A stretch of DNA of 64,000 nucleotides from Bacteroidales bacterium (GCA_016281295.1 JAEEII010000207.1:29252-93251), one strand, 5' to 3'; positions 1 through 9,064 are shown, counted from the first letter of the stretch. Notes: generated by a model not told the origin, from the letters alone. Translations and numbers: made by a program.

Positions 1-249
1 GACACCATCGAGGTACTTACGCATGATGTCGAGTTTTCTCCGATCGAATGTGTTCACCTGCATCAAGATCTCCCTGCGGCGGTTCCAGTCGCTGATGGTG
101 TACAGCTCCAGGTATTGGCCGTGCAGACCGGGCCTCAAAATGAAATCTTCCTCGGCCTGACTCCCTAACTGCTCACGGAAATCCGCAGGCAGCATCAGTC
201 GCCCCTTCGAGTCTAATTTGCAGGTGAATGTACCGGTCGGATTGCTCAT
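1..249 (-). CDS. mraZ: MraZ transcriptional regulator, 5' part (3' end outside window)
   Basis: Translating the minus strand from the ATG at 249 gives 83 codons open to the window edge. The product begins MSNPTGTFTCKLDSKGRLML and contains the SKGRLMLP motif of the SpoVT/AbrB-like fold of MraZ. It ends with the LDIMRKYLDG region that leads into the second half of the family's duplicated domain. MraZ is the first gene of the division and cell wall (dcw) cluster and represses its own promoter. About 70 residues should lie to the left of the window, followed by rsmH and other dcw genes. Three 10-bp MraZ-type boxes and a TAnnTTTG promoter lie directly upstream, which supports the identification. 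The gene is partial only because of the window edge. Confidence 0.93.
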   Translation of the reverse strand, partial: MSNPTGTFTCKLDSKGRLMLPADFREQLGSQAEEDFILRPGLHGQYLELYTISDWNRRREILMQVNTFDRRKLDIMRKYLDGV

Positions 250-273
250 TCTCTTCACTTCTTTTTAACGATA

Positions 274-281
274 CAAAATTA
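274..281 (-). promoter_or_regulatory. mraZ promoter -7 element
   Basis: The minus strand reads TAATTTTG, matching the Bacteroidetes -7 consensus TAnnTTTG, about 25 nt before the mraZ ATG. The position expected for the -33 element falls inside the MraZ boxes at 286-315, so bound MraZ should block this promoter. Confidence 0.6.
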
Positions 282-285
282 TGCA

Positions 286-315
286 TTTCTTCCCATATCT
301 CTCCACTTTCTCCCA
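286..315 (-). promoter_or_regulatory. three tandem MraZ-binding boxes
   Basis: On the minus strand three 10-bp units follow each other without gaps: TGGGAGAAAG, TGGAGAGATA and TGGGAAGAAA. This matches the TGGGN direct repeats with 10-bp period known as MraZ operators in other bacteria. The middle unit deviates (TGGA). The array lies immediately upstream of the -7 element, consistent with autorepression. Confidence 0.75.
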
Positions 316-495
316 CATTTTTTGAAATATTCGGATTGTTTTTTTATCAACAATTTTATCAACAGGCATGTTAATACATGTTAACATATTTGAAAATCAG
401 TTCTTTATGCTTGTTTTTTGAGCCGTAATTATGAACATTTTGTTCGTTTTGAACAGAAAAAACAGAAGAAAAGCGGGAGTGAAAGGATAAAATTT

Positions 496-503
496 TACCT
501 TTG
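496..503 (+). promoter_or_regulatory. glsA-glsB-engB operon promoter -7 element
   Basis: TACCTTTG matches TAnnTTTG and lies 26 nt before the glsA ATG at 530. No clear TTG is seen at the usual distance upstream. The rest of the 250-529 gap is AT-rich and holds no gene that I can support. Confidence 0.5.
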
Positions 504-529
504 CACCATCAATACAGCTGTTTTTGAAT

Positions 530-1408
530 ATGGAGGACAAGTACGGTAATCTGATAGATCTGCGTAAGATCTTTGAAGCCAAGGCGCCCAAACTGATGAA
601 ATGGATGCCTAACTGGCTGTTCCGTCGGATCCAGCGCCTGCTTCATGAGGAGGATATCAACACCATCTTGAGCCGCTATGGACATCTTCAAGGGGTTGAT
701 TTCGTGCAGGCAGTCATTAAGGATTTTAACTTGAACATCGTGGTGGAAGGGGCTGAGAACCTGAAAGCTACGGAACGTATCCTGGTGGCCTCAAACCATC
801 CTCTGGGCGGACTTGACGGCATCGCACTGATTGGAACCGTGGGATCCTATTGCCCCGACCCAGTCACCCCGGTCAACGACTTCCTGATGTTTGTCAAGAA
901 CCTTCAACCCATTTTCATTCCCGTCAACAAGGCGGGGAAGGGGGTCGCCAACCGCGAAGAAAACGTAAAACTCTTCAATGAGACCTTCGCGGGTGAGCAC
1001 GCCATCTGCTATTTCCCGTTCGGTCTGTGCTCCCGCAAAGTGAAAGATGGGAAAATCATGGACCTTGAATGGAAAAAGACCTTTATCAGCAAGGCAAAAG
1101 AATTTCATCGCGATATTATCCCCACTCATATCGACGGTCAGAACACCAAGTTCTTTTATAACTTGGCGAGACTTCGCAAACGTTTGAATATCAAAGTGAA
1201 TATCGAGATGGCCTTTTTGGTTGACGAGTTTTTCAAGCAACGGAACAAAACCCTCACCATCACTTTTGGGAAGCCGGTGCCTTATCAGACCTTCGACCGT
1301 CGTCACACCGATGCCGAATGGGCTGAAAGACTGCGTTGTTTCTCGTATAACTTACCCCTTGACAAAGACCAGACTTTCGATCCAGAGAAAACCTATTTGA
1401 TTCCTTGA
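530..1408 (+). CDS. glsA: GlsA-like lysophospholipid/glycine-lipid O-acyltransferase (PlsC superfamily)
   Basis: The 292-residue product is a PlsC-type acyltransferase. The catalytic block is NHPLGGLDG at residues 89-97, with His90 and Asp96 separated by five residues instead of the classical four. A second block, KAGKGVANRE, follows. In Bacteroides thetaiotaomicron, glsB and glsA make glycine lipids: GlsB N-acylates glycine and GlsA adds the second acyl chain by O-acylation. The immediately downstream gene is a GlsB-type N-acyltransferase, so the pair together supports this function over a general phospholipid acyltransferase. An upstream in-frame TTG at 524 is possible, but ATG 530 lies at a normal distance from the TACCTTTG promoter. 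It probably acts at the inner face of the cytoplasmic membrane. Confidence 0.8.
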   Translation: MEDKYGNLIDLRKIFEAKAPKLMKWMPNWLFRRIQRLLHEEDINTILSRYGHLQGVDFVQAVIKDFNLNIVVEGAENLKATERILVASNHPLGGLDGIALIGTVGSYCPDPVTPVNDFLMFVKNLQPIFIPVNKAGKGVANREENVKLFNETFAGEHAICYFPFGLCSRKVKDGKIMDLEWKKTFISKAKEFHRDIIPTHIDGQNTKFFYNLARLRKRLNIKVNIEMAFLVDEFFKQRNKTLTITFGKPVPYQTFDRRHTDAEWAERLRCFSYNLPLDKDQTFDPEKTYLIP

Positions 1409-1428
1409 ACACACAAAGAAGACTTTTT

Positions 1429-2385
1429 ATGAAAAAGATCATTGATCCCATACCGGTTGACAAGCTCCTTGAGGAATTGACCCTTGACAAGTTTAAGAGG
1501 AAAACCAATAATGGGAAAAACGAGATTTATATTTTGAATGCCTCCAACGCGCCGAATGTGATGCGAGAGATTGGCCGTCTGCGGGAGATCAGCTTCCGCG
1601 ACTCTGGCGGTGGAACGGGCTTGGATTGTGATTTGGACCGGTTTGACACGGAAGGGGAGAACCCTTTCGAACAACTTATCGTGTGGAACCCGTATGACCG
1701 CGCCATCGTTGGCGGTTATCGTTTCTTGTATTGCGACCAATTGAAGACTGATGACAAGGGACAGGTTGACACACCCACCTCGGAGCTTTTCCATTACTCC
1801 GAGAAGTTTGTGAGAGAATACCTACCTTATACTATTGAGCTTGGCCGTTCCTTCGTCCAGCCTGATTATCAACCCTCTAAGAGCCTGTCAAAGGGTATCT
1901 ACTCCCTTGATAACCTTTGGGACGGGTTGGCTTATCTTTGCGTGATGTATCCCGAAGCGAAATATTACTTCGGCAAGGTGACCATGTATCCCCAATTGGA
2001 ACGGGAGACACGTGACCTCATCCTCTACTTCATGAAGAGCTGTTTCCCCGACCCTGACCGTCTGGTCAGTCCCTGGCCGGAACTGGAGTTGCCTATCGTG
2101 ATGGAAGAGGAGAAACTACGCTCCATCTTCACAGGAAGCAATTACAATGAGAATTACCGGATTTTGGTGAAAAACGCTCGTGAACGTGGTACTGCATTGC
2201 CTCCCTTGGTCAATGCTTACATGAGTCTTTCGTCCACCATGCGCTCCTTTGGCACCGCCCTTAACGCACCTTTTGGCCAGGTGGAGGAAACAGGCATCAT
2301 GATTACCATCGCGGAGATCTATCCCGAGAAATTCCAAAGACACGCCACTTACGATCCGAATGAGAAACCTCTTCACTTGAGCTGA
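1429..2385 (+). CDS. glsB: GlsB-like N-acyltransferase (GNAT superfamily, OlsB/hemolysin type)
   Basis: The 318-residue product carries the acyl-ACP-dependent N-acyltransferase fold: the FRDSGGGTGLDCDLDRFD segment, then EQLIVWNPYDRAIVGGYRFL, then ELGRSFVQPDYQP. These features are typical of the OlsB/GlsB group that makes ornithine or glycine lipids. It starts 20 nt after glsA, with AGAAGA shortly before the ATG at 1429; the open frame extends upstream to a TTG at 1405 that overlaps the glsA stop. The gene is followed two bases later by engB, so the three genes form an operon. The substrate (glycine rather than ornithine) is inferred from taxonomy and pairing, not from residues. Confidence 0.8.
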   Translation: MKKIIDPIPVDKLLEELTLDKFKRKTNNGKNEIYILNASNAPNVMREIGRLREISFRDSGGGTGLDCDLDRFDTEGENPFEQLIVWNPYDRAIVGGYRFLYCDQLKTDDKGQVDTPTSELFHYSEKFVREYLPYTIELGRSFVQPDYQPSKSLSKGIYSLDNLWDGLAYLCVMYPEAKYYFGKVTMYPQLERETRDLILYFMKSCFPDPDRLVSPWPELELPIVMEEEKLRSIFTGSNYNENYRILVKNARERGTALPPLVNAYMSLSSTMRSFGTALNAPFGQVEETGIMITIAEIYPEKFQRHATYDPNEKPLHLS

Positions 2386-2387
2386 TT

Positions 2388-3011
2388 ATGATTATCAAAG
2401 ACGCACATTTCCTCTGTAGCAACAGCAAAATCGACAAGTTGCCCAAAGACAACATGCCGGAATATGCCTTCATCGGGCGTTCCAATGTGGGTAAATCCTC
2501 CTTGATCAATGCTTTGGTCCAAAAAAAAGGCTTGGCCAAGACCTCGGCCACCCCGGGCAAGACCATCGCCATCAATCATTTTGTGGTCAACGGTCAATGG
2601 TATCTGGTGGACCTGCCTGGTTATGGCTACGCTAGACGCTCCAAGAAGTCGCGCGAAGAATGGCGTGTCATGCTGGCCAATTACATCGCCCGCCGGCGCA
2701 ACCTGATGTACACCTTTGTGCTTGTCGATTCCCGCATTGAGCCTCAAGACAGCGACATCGGTTTCATGGAATGGCTGGGTGAGAACCAGATTCCTTTCAG
2801 CATCGTCTTCACCAAGGCTGACAAGTTGAGTAATAACGAGCTGAACACAAACGTGGAAGCTTATAAAAAACGTCTTCTCGAGGATTGGGAGGAGCTGCCT
2901 CCAATCTTTGTCACCTCGGCTGAGACCAAGCAGGGTCGTGAGGAACTTCTCGATTTCATTGAACAACAGAATCTTGAGCTGGAAAATTACCTTAAGACTA
3001 AGGGACTTTGA
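2388..3011 (+). CDS. engB: EngB/YihA/YsxC ribosome-biogenesis GTPase
   Basis: The 207-residue product has the complete TRAFAC GTPase signature: G1 GRSNVGKSS at residues 30-38, G2 around TSATPGKT, G3 DLPGYG at 75-80 and G4 TKAD at 142-145. The length and the AFIGRSNVGKSSLINAL context are diagnostic of EngB (YihA in E. coli, YsxC in Bacillus), which helps assemble the large ribosomal subunit. The ATG lies two bases after the glsB stop, so it is translated from the same transcript. Nothing unusual is seen. Confidence 0.96.
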   Translation: MIIKDAHFLCSNSKIDKLPKDNMPEYAFIGRSNVGKSSLINALVQKKGLAKTSATPGKTIAINHFVVNGQWYLVDLPGYGYARRSKKSREEWRVMLANYIARRRNLMYTFVLVDSRIEPQDSDIGFMEWLGENQIPFSIVFTKADKLSNNELNTNVEAYKKRLLEDWEELPPIFVTSAETKQGREELLDFIEQQNLELENYLKTKGL

Positions 3012-3104
3012 AAATTGGATTATGTTAGTAAGTTATAACAATACTGTGCAATAACTTAAAACTAATTAACTATTTAATCACTAAACAACTTAAAAACTAA
3101 ACAC

Positions 3105-3350
3105 ATGGGTATTTTAGTATCATTGCTCATCGGAGCGCTTGCCGGTCTTCTCGCCGGTCTCATCATGAAAAAAGGCATGAGCCTTCTCGTATGCATCCTC
3201 GTCGGTCTTGTTGGCGGCGTGTTGGGTAGCTGGGTATTCAGCTTGATTGGCTTGCAAGCCAGCTCCAACTTCTGGGGCCAGCTTCTCGTTGGCACCTGCG
3301 GCTCTGTGCTGCTGCTCTTTATTCTTTCCTTATTTAAGAAAAAGAACTAA
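3105..3350 (+). CDS. GlsB/YeaQ/YmgE-family small membrane protein
   Basis: This 81-residue, glycine-rich protein has three hydrophobic segments: about 3-20, 27-48 and 58-76, with MKKG in the first loop and a KKKN tail. The GALAGLLAGLI start and GLVGGVLGSW middle are typical of the transglycosylase-associated family (YeaQ/YmgE). These are small stress-related inner-membrane proteins without a known biochemical activity; the family name GlsB here is unrelated to the acyltransferase. It stands alone after a 93-nt AT-rich gap and is followed by a strong hairpin terminator. Confidence 0.85.
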   Translation: MGILVSLLIGALAGLLAGLIMKKGMSLLVCILVGLVGGVLGSWVFSLIGLQASSNFWGQLLVGTCGSVLLLFILSLFKKKN

Positions 3351-3358
3351 TTAATTTA

Positions 3359-3408
3359 GAATTTAGAATTTAGAGGGTTCGACGCAAATCCCTCTAAATT
3401 CTAAATTC
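3359..3408. terminator. bidirectional hairpin terminator between convergent genes
   Basis: Perfect 19-bp arms, at 3359-3377 and 3390-3408, flank a 12-nt loop. The arms are AT-rich (repeated AATTTAGA units) with a GGG/CCC core at the loop. It lies between the YeaQ-type gene and the convergent mutS2 stop and can serve both. Confidence 0.75.
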
Positions 3409-3415
3409 TTAATTC

Positions 3416-5827
3416 TTAATTCAAAGATACTCTCGTAATCCCTGTTCCTCCGGTTTCCAGTGAGGCATCGGCAAAATGTTTCACTTCGTGGTCGTGGCTC
3501 AGCATCTCACGGATGAGTTTGCGCAAGATACCGTTTCCTTTGCCATGAAGGATGCTCACTTCCTTGATGCTGAGTAGTTTAGCTTCATCAAGGTATTTGG
3601 TCACCATATCGAGGGCTTCCTCGGCGCGTTTTCCCCTTACATCTAACGTCAAGTCGAAATGCTCGGCTTTCTCACTGAGGTCGTCCGCAATGCCCGACTG
3701 CCATTTGCGCTGGACTTTGCGTCCCTCGGCGCGGCTCACTTTTCGTAGCTTGTCGGGGGTGGTGCGCAGTTTCACCGTGTCGAACAGGATGGTGGCGTCG
3801 GTGTCGCTGATGCTCAGGATTTCTCCCACAATCTCCATCTCGTCGATACAAACCGTGTCGCCGGCTTTAAGCGCCTCCCCTGTTCCCTCCTGAGGGAGGG
3901 GAGATGCCACGCCCTTCTTTTTGGAGGGGGCGGTGAGGGCTTGTTTCACAATCTCCTCTTTGGCTTTGTTTAAGTCTTTACGTATCTCCTTGGTGCGTTC
4001 CTTTTCTGCCTGAGCTTCTCTTATCTCTTTGATAGTGAGTTCGATACGGCTGTTGGCCTTGTCGATGAGTTCCTGCGCCTCGTTGGCGGCATCACGGAGG
4101 TATTGTTTCTTTTTGTTTTCCAGTTCCGAGAGCAGGTTTTTGTATTTGGCCACCACTTCGCTGAGCAGGGTGTCAGCGATTTCCAGTTCGCGTTCTTTTT
4201 TGCGGATGGCTTTCTTGTCCACCTCTAATTGTTGCAGCTGTTGCTCAAATCTCAGGTGTTGTTCGCCGGTGATATGTGAAGCCTCGTCAAGGATTCGTTT
4301 CGGGAATCCTGTTTTCCTGGCGATTTCGAAGGCGAAGGAGCTGCCGGGTTTTCCCGTGACCATGAGGTACATGGGCTGCATGAACTTGGTGTCGAACAGC
4401 ATGGCTCCGTTGATGATGCCCTCGTGCGTGTCGGCAAGCAGTTTCAAGTTGGCATAGTGGGTGGTGACGATGCCGATGACTTTCTTCCTGTTGAGTTCCA
4501 AGAGGATTGCTTCGGCGATGGCGCCGCCCAACTGGGGTTCGGTGCCAGTGCCGAACTCGTCGATGAGGAACAAGGAGCGCTCGTTGGCATTTTCCAACAA
4601 TACTTTCATGTTGCGGAGGTGCGAGCTATAGGTGGAGAGGTCGTCGAGGATGGACTGTTCGTCGCCAATGTCGATGAAAAGGCTCTCGAAGAGTCCGCAT
4701 TCCGAGTCCAGATGCATGGGCACACACAAACCACATTGCAGCATGTATTGGATGAGTCCGGTGGTCTTGAGGCACACAGACTTGCCGCCGGCATTGGGGC
4801 CTGAAATGACCAGGATGCGGTTGTCTTGGTTCAGCGTGAGGTCTAAGGGCACGATGGTTTTGCCTTGCGACTGTAGCTTCTGTTCCAGGACGGGATGTCG
4901 CGCCTGGATCCAGCGGAAGCACGGGTTGTCGTGGATGACAGGCTTGACGCTGTGGAGATGCTGGCTGAGCAAGGCTTTGGCGCGGATGAAGTCGAGTTGC
5001 CCAAGCAGGTCCCAAGCTTTCAGCAACTCGGGCAGCGAAGGCCGGATGCGGTCGGTGAACTGCATCAGGATGCGTTGTACCTCACGGCGTTCGGCATATT
5101 CTAACTCCTTGATTTCGTTGGAAGTCTCCACAATCTCGGCAGGCTCGATATAGACAGTCTGGCCAGTGGCGGACTCGTCATGGATGAAGCCTTTGAGGGC
5201 GCGTTTGTCACCAGCCTTGACGGGGATGACCATGCGTCCGTCGCGTATGGTGATCTCTGCTTTGGGATCCACCCAGCCCGAGTCTTTGGCGGAGCTCATA
5301 ATCTGTCGGATACGTCGCTCGATGCCGCCTGATTTGCGGCGGATGTCGCTTCGGATCTCGGCCAGCTCGGGAGAGGCGTTGTCGGGCATCTCGCCTTTGT
5401 CGTCCACGAGGCGGTTGGCTTCTCTGAACACGATGGGTTCCACATCGATGCCGTCAGTGAGGGCGCAGAGCTCCGGATAGTCCTCACGGTTCTCGCTTTG
5501 TCCAAACTTCAGGATGTGGTTCAAGGCGTTCAGCGAGGGTTTCATGGCAAACAGTCCTTCGAGGCTAATGCTGGTTCCCGGTATTTTGATATGTTGGAAC
5601 TCTTCGCGCAGGTCGTGATAGTCCCTCATGGGGAAAGGCACGCCGTTTTGGAGCAGCTGCATGAATTCCACGGTCTGGTCGAGGCTTCGCTCGATGGCGT
5701 TCTTGTCGCAGCTGAAGCTCATTTGTTCAGCGCGTTCCAGTCCCATGGCACTGATACAGTGCCCTTTGACGGCTTCGCGAATGTGGTTGAAGCCAATCTT
5801 CTGTTCGTAGTTTTCGGGGTAGATCAC
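3416..5827 (-). CDS. mutS2: endonuclease MutS2
   Basis: This 803-residue MutS-family ATPase has Walker A GPNAGGKS, a Walker B region ending in LFLIDEFGTGTEP, and a long charged helical stretch (about residues 500-660). It ends in a C-terminal Smr nuclease domain with LDVRGKRAEEAL and HGKGNGILR. It lacks the mismatch-recognition domain of MutS1. The family acts in suppression of recombination and in collided-ribosome rescue. I chose the GTG at 5827. It falls about 20 nt downstream of a TATCTTTG promoter and gives a normal family length. The frame stays open to 6085, but that extension overlaps cutC and is not family-like. Confidence 0.92.
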   Translation of the reverse strand: MIYPENYEQKIGFNHIREAVKGHCISAMGLERAEQMSFSCDKNAIERSLDQTVEFMQLLQNGVPFPMRDYHDLREEFQHIKIPGTSISLEGLFAMKPSLNALNHILKFGQSENREDYPELCALTDGIDVEPIVFREANRLVDDKGEMPDNASPELAEIRSDIRRKSGGIERRIRQIMSSAKDSGWVDPKAEITIRDGRMVIPVKAGDKRALKGFIHDESATGQTVYIEPAEIVETSNEIKELEYAERREVQRILMQFTDRIRPSLPELLKAWDLLGQLDFIRAKALLSQHLHSVKPVIHDNPCFRWIQARHPVLEQKLQSQGKTIVPLDLTLNQDNRILVISGPNAGGKSVCLKTTGLIQYMLQCGLCVPMHLDSECGLFESLFIDIGDEQSILDDLSTYSSHLRNMKVLLENANERSLFLIDEFGTGTEPQLGGAIAEAILLELNRKKVIGIVTTHYANLKLLADTHEGIINGAMLFDTKFMQPMYLMVTGKPGSSFAFEIARKTGFPKRILDEASHITGEQHLRFEQQLQQLEVDKKAIRKKERELEIADTLLSEVVAKYKNLLSELENKKKQYLRDAANEAQELIDKANSRIELTIKEIREAQAEKERTKEIRKDLNKAKEEIVKQALTAPSKKKGVASPLPQEGTGEALKAGDTVCIDEMEIVGEILSISDTDATILFDTVKLRTTPDKLRKVSRAEGRKVQRKWQSGIADDLSEKAEHFDLTLDVRGKRAEEALDMVTKYLDEAKLLSIKEVSILHGKGNGILRKLIREMLSHDHEVKHFADASLETGGTGITRVSLN

Positions 5828-5846
5828 GATGATTTGTTTTGGGCTG

Positions 5847-5854
5847 CAAAGATA
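5847..5854 (-). promoter_or_regulatory. mutS2 promoter -7 element
   Basis: The minus strand reads TATCTTTG (TAnnTTTG), 19 nt before the GTG chosen for mutS2. It implies a very short leader and decides the start codon. Confidence 0.55.
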
Positions 5855-5887
5855 ATTGAAAATTGAGAATTGAAAATCCCTTTTTCC

Positions 5888-5895
5888 TATCTTTG
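5888..5895 (+). promoter_or_regulatory. cutC promoter -7 element
   Basis: TATCTTTG lies 17 nt before the cutC ATG, divergent from the mutS2 promoter some 30 bp away. The spacer between the two is made of AATTGA-type repeats. Confidence 0.55.
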
Positions 5896-5912
5896 CAAAA
5901 ATTCTCATTGTT

Positions 5913-6644
5913 ATGATTCGTCTTGAAATCTGTGCCAACGGCATCAAATCCCTGCGCAACGCCATGGATGGCTGCGCCCAATGTGTCGAACTCTGCGAGG
6001 CCCTCGAAGTGGGTGGGCTCACTCCTTCTTTCGGGACTTTGGCGAAAGCCATCGACATCTCCTTTATCCCTATGCGGGTGCTCATCCGACCCCGACCAGG
6101 TAACTATATCTATGATGAGGAGGAAATCGACCTCATGAAAACCGACATCATGCTCTGTAAGAAACTGGGCTTCGAAGGCGTGGTCATTGGTGCCCTCAAC
6201 GATGAGGGAATGCCCGATGTGGAGGCCTTGAAATCCCTTATGGAAGCAGGAGAAGGGCTGAAATTCACCTTCCACCGTGCCATCGATGCCTGCGTGAAAC
6301 CTTTTGAGGCCATGGAACAAATCATTGAGTTGGGCTTCGACAAAGTGCTGACCTCGGGTGGCAAACCCACTGCCGAAGAAGGCATCCCGATGATCGCCGA
6401 GATGCAACTCCGCTATGGCGACCGTATCACCATCATGCCGGGTGGTGGTGTCAACTTGAGTAATGTGATGGATATCGTCAACCAGACTGGCGTGGTCAAC
6501 GTCCATGCCTCGCTGGGCCACTGGGTTCCTCGGTTCAACGAGAAACTCTATCCTAACCAGAAAGACGCCACCGGAGCTTCCATGGTTTGGACAGAATCGA
6601 ATTATGACATCATCTATGAGATGGAAAAAATGATCAATCCTTAG
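5913..6644 (+). CDS. cutC: CutC family copper homeostasis protein
   Basis: This 243-residue TIM-barrel protein matches CutC end to end. It has the N-terminal EICANGIKSLRNAMDGCA, then VLIRPRPGNYIYDEEE, then FHRAIDACVKPFEAMEQI, then KVLTSGGKPTAEEGI, and a C-terminal MPGGGVNLSNVMDI. CutC was named for copper tolerance in E. coli, but its actual reaction is uncertain. It has its own TATCTTTG promoter and is followed 31 nt later by the beta-mannosidase gene in the same direction. Confidence 0.92.
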   Translation: MIRLEICANGIKSLRNAMDGCAQCVELCEALEVGGLTPSFGTLAKAIDISFIPMRVLIRPRPGNYIYDEEEIDLMKTDIMLCKKLGFEGVVIGALNDEGMPDVEALKSLMEAGEGLKFTFHRAIDACVKPFEAMEQIIELGFDKVLTSGGKPTAEEGIPMIAEMQLRYGDRITIMPGGGVNLSNVMDIVNQTGVVNVHASLGHWVPRFNEKLYPNQKDATGASMVWTESNYDIIYEMEKMINP

Positions 6645-6675
6645 AGCTTTTTAGAACTTTGAATTTTGAGTTAGA

Positions 6676-9024
6676 ATGATGCTTTATTATTACCGTGTTC
6701 AGAAAGGGTGTCTTGTCGTAGCACTGTTGATGTCCCTCTTAATGGTTGCCTGCACCCAACGCCAAAACGTCGTCGAACAAGAACTTTCGCAAGGTTGGAC
6801 GCTTACCGGCGACACCTTAAATATATTAGAATTACCTGTAACCGTGCCATCGGTGGTGCAGCAAAACCTCTATGAAGCTGGGCTGATTCCACATCCTTAC
6901 CATGGCACCGTCGAAGACCAGCTGCTTTGGATCTCCGACCACCCCTGGAGCTATGCCACGCATTTCGAGGTTGACAATAAACTGCTTGACAAAGAAGTGG
7001 TTGAGCTTGTTTTTGAGGGAATCGACACCTATGCTTCAGTGACCTTGAATGGCCAAAAACTCTTTGATGCGAATAACCAGTTCCGCATCTGGAGAACGGA
7101 TGTGAAACCATTCCTGAAAGCCAAAGACAACTTGCTGGTGGTGGACTTCCCGCGGTACGACAGCACACAGCTGGCATTGTACGAGGCACATCATCCGCGT
7201 CTTCCGGAGAAATATGCGGTTACTCGTAAAGCCCCCTATCAGCATGGGTGGGACTGGGCACCGAAATACAAAAACGTGGGAATCTGGAAACCTGTCAAAC
7301 TGGTGGCTTGGTCTGATGCAAAACTCGATAACGCTTATATTGTTACCCAAGAAGCCTCAGAATCGCAAGCCAAGCTGACCCTGCACCTCGATGTGGAAAG
7401 CACTGTTGACGGAGAACTCATCGCAGAGATTCGCCGCGACGGGAAACCGTTCCAAAGCTTCCCCTTCCAACAAGGGAAAGGCAACCAGCATAAGATCTTT
7501 AGTTTCGATATGGAAAATCCCCAGCTTTGGTGGCCTAATGAGATGGGCGAGCAGAAGCAATATGATTTCGAGATTGTGTTGAAATCTTCTGATAAAGCAT
7601 TGGATTACAAGAAAATAAGAACTGGTATCAAGACCGTTCAAATGGTACAGGAACCTGATGACAAAGGCTTCTCTTTTTATTTTAAGGTGAACGGAGTCCC
7701 GATGTATGCCAAAGGCGCCAATTATGTCCCGGAAGAGATGATCGAGACTTGGATTCGACCTGAAAATACCGTGGAATTACTCCAAATGGCCAAAGACGCA
7801 CATTTCAACATGCTTCGCGTATGGGGGGGAGGTATTTATCCTGCGGATGATTTCTTCAACATTTGCGACTCATTAGGTATCTTGGTGTGGGAAGATTTCA
7901 TGTATGCTGGCACGATGTATCCCTACGACGAGGCTTTCCTTGAAAACGCTAAAACCGAGGCACTGGAACAAGTGAAACGTTTGGCCTCACATCCTTCGTT
8001 GGCTTTGTGGTGCGGCGGCAACGAGATTTCCGAAGGTTATTATAACTGGGGCTGGCAGCAGTCGCTGGGCTGGTCGGAACAAGATGACCAAGCTATCAAG
8101 GCGGGTTACGATCGTTTGTTTGAGACCATTCTCCCTATGGTGGTCGATACATACGATGGCTCCCGTCCTTATTGGCCAAGCTCACCCTCTAAAGGATGGG
8201 GGAGACCCGAAAGCTTGACACAAGGTGATGTCCACTATTGGGGCGTGTGGTGGGGCGAGATGCCATACGAGATCTATCGTGAGAAGGTGGGTCGCTTCAA
8301 CAGTGAATATGGCTATCAGTCCTATCCCGACCTCAATACCCTGCAAAGTTCCGCTGACGGAGATGCTGATTTTATGGCTTTATGCGAGTATGAGGGCGAC
8401 AGCATCTATCCGTTGGTCAGCAAAAATGCCTTCTTGGCAGCACACCAGAAACACGCCAGAGGTGCCAGACAGATCAACGATTTCATCGAACGTTATTATC
8501 CTTCTGCCAAGAACTTCGGGGATTATGTTTACAAGAGTCAGCTCTCCCAAGCATACGGCATGGAGGTCGCCATTGAGGCGCATCGTACCGCCAAGCCATA
8601 TAACATGGGCACGCTCTATTGGCAACTCAATGATGCTTGGCCGGTGACATCGTGGTCGTCGATTGATTACTATAATAAACCCAAGGAGTTGCAAAAAAGG
8701 CTGAAGACACTCTTTGCGCCTGTGTTACTTTCATTGGATCGAAATGATTATCAAGTGTTTGTAACATCAGACTTGCTTCGCAACATCCAAGGCGTGCTTA
8801 CCGTTTCAGTGATGGATTTCGATGATAACAAGCTTTTTGAGCGTCAGCAAAAGGTGGAGCTTCTTCCCAATGAGAACAAGAAAATAGAGGTGGAAGGTCT
8901 GGATGCCTGTCTTAATAAGGTGGATCCCCAAACCGTTTATCTAAAGATGACGCTGACCGAAGGGGAACAACAGCTTGCAGAGCGATTTTGCTATCTTTCC
9001 ACTTTTTTTTCGTTTGACTTGTAA
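6676..9024 (+). CDS. GH2 beta-mannosidase, lipoprotein
   Basis: The 782-residue protein has a lipoprotein signal peptide with lipobox LMVAC (Cys26). A sugar-binding domain, an Ig-like domain and the GH2 TIM barrel follow. Diagnostic GH2 mannosidase motifs are GWDWAPKYKNVGIW (about 191-204), RVWGGGIYP, WEDFMYAG, the acid/base in WCGGNE (Glu450) and the nucleophile in FNSEYG (Glu544). The 94-residue spacing between them agrees with Bacteroides BtMan2A. YWQLNDAWPV follows. It probably trims non-reducing-end beta-mannosyl residues in the periplasm or at the cell surface. The end is about 70 residues shorter than many homologues, so the last Ig domain may be reduced. No SusC/D partner is adjacent. 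Confidence 0.9.
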   Translation: MMLYYYRVQKGCLVVALLMSLLMVACTQRQNVVEQELSQGWTLTGDTLNILELPVTVPSVVQQNLYEAGLIPHPYHGTVEDQLLWISDHPWSYATHFEVDNKLLDKEVVELVFEGIDTYASVTLNGQKLFDANNQFRIWRTDVKPFLKAKDNLLVVDFPRYDSTQLALYEAHHPRLPEKYAVTRKAPYQHGWDWAPKYKNVGIWKPVKLVAWSDAKLDNAYIVTQEASESQAKLTLHLDVESTVDGELIAEIRRDGKPFQSFPFQQGKGNQHKIFSFDMENPQLWWPNEMGEQKQYDFEIVLKSSDKALDYKKIRTGIKTVQMVQEPDDKGFSFYFKVNGVPMYAKGANYVPEEMIETWIRPENTVELLQMAKDAHFNMLRVWGGGIYPADDFFNICDSLGILVWEDFMYAGTMYPYDEAFLENAKTEALEQVKRLASHPSLALWCGGNEISEGYYNWGWQQSLGWSEQDDQAIKAGYDRLFETILPMVVDTYDGSRPYWPSSPSKGWGRPESLTQGDVHYWGVWWGEMPYEIYREKVGRFNSEYGYQSYPDLNTLQSSADGDADFMALCEYEGDSIYPLVSKNAFLAAHQKHARGARQINDFIERYYPSAKNFGDYVYKSQLSQAYGMEVAIEAHRTAKPYNMGTLYWQLNDAWPVTSWSSIDYYNKPKELQKRLKTLFAPVLLSLDRNDYQVFVTSDLLRNIQGVLTVSVMDFDDNKLFERQQKVELLPNENKKIEVEGLDACLNKVDPQTVYLKMTLTEGEQQLAERFCYLSTFFSFDL

Positions 9025-9064
9025 CTTTTTGTGGGTTTGTTCGTCTTATGGTTGATGAAAGTAA

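Noticed and set aside
344..364. Two TTATCAACA sites 12 bp apart resembling DnaA boxes
   Set aside because: Each has one mismatch to TTATCCACA, there are only two, and no origin-type genes are nearby; chance in AT-rich DNA is likely.
5828..6085. N-terminal extension of mutS2 by 86 codons
   Set aside because: It overlaps the divergent cutC gene and the mutS2 promoter and has no family similarity.
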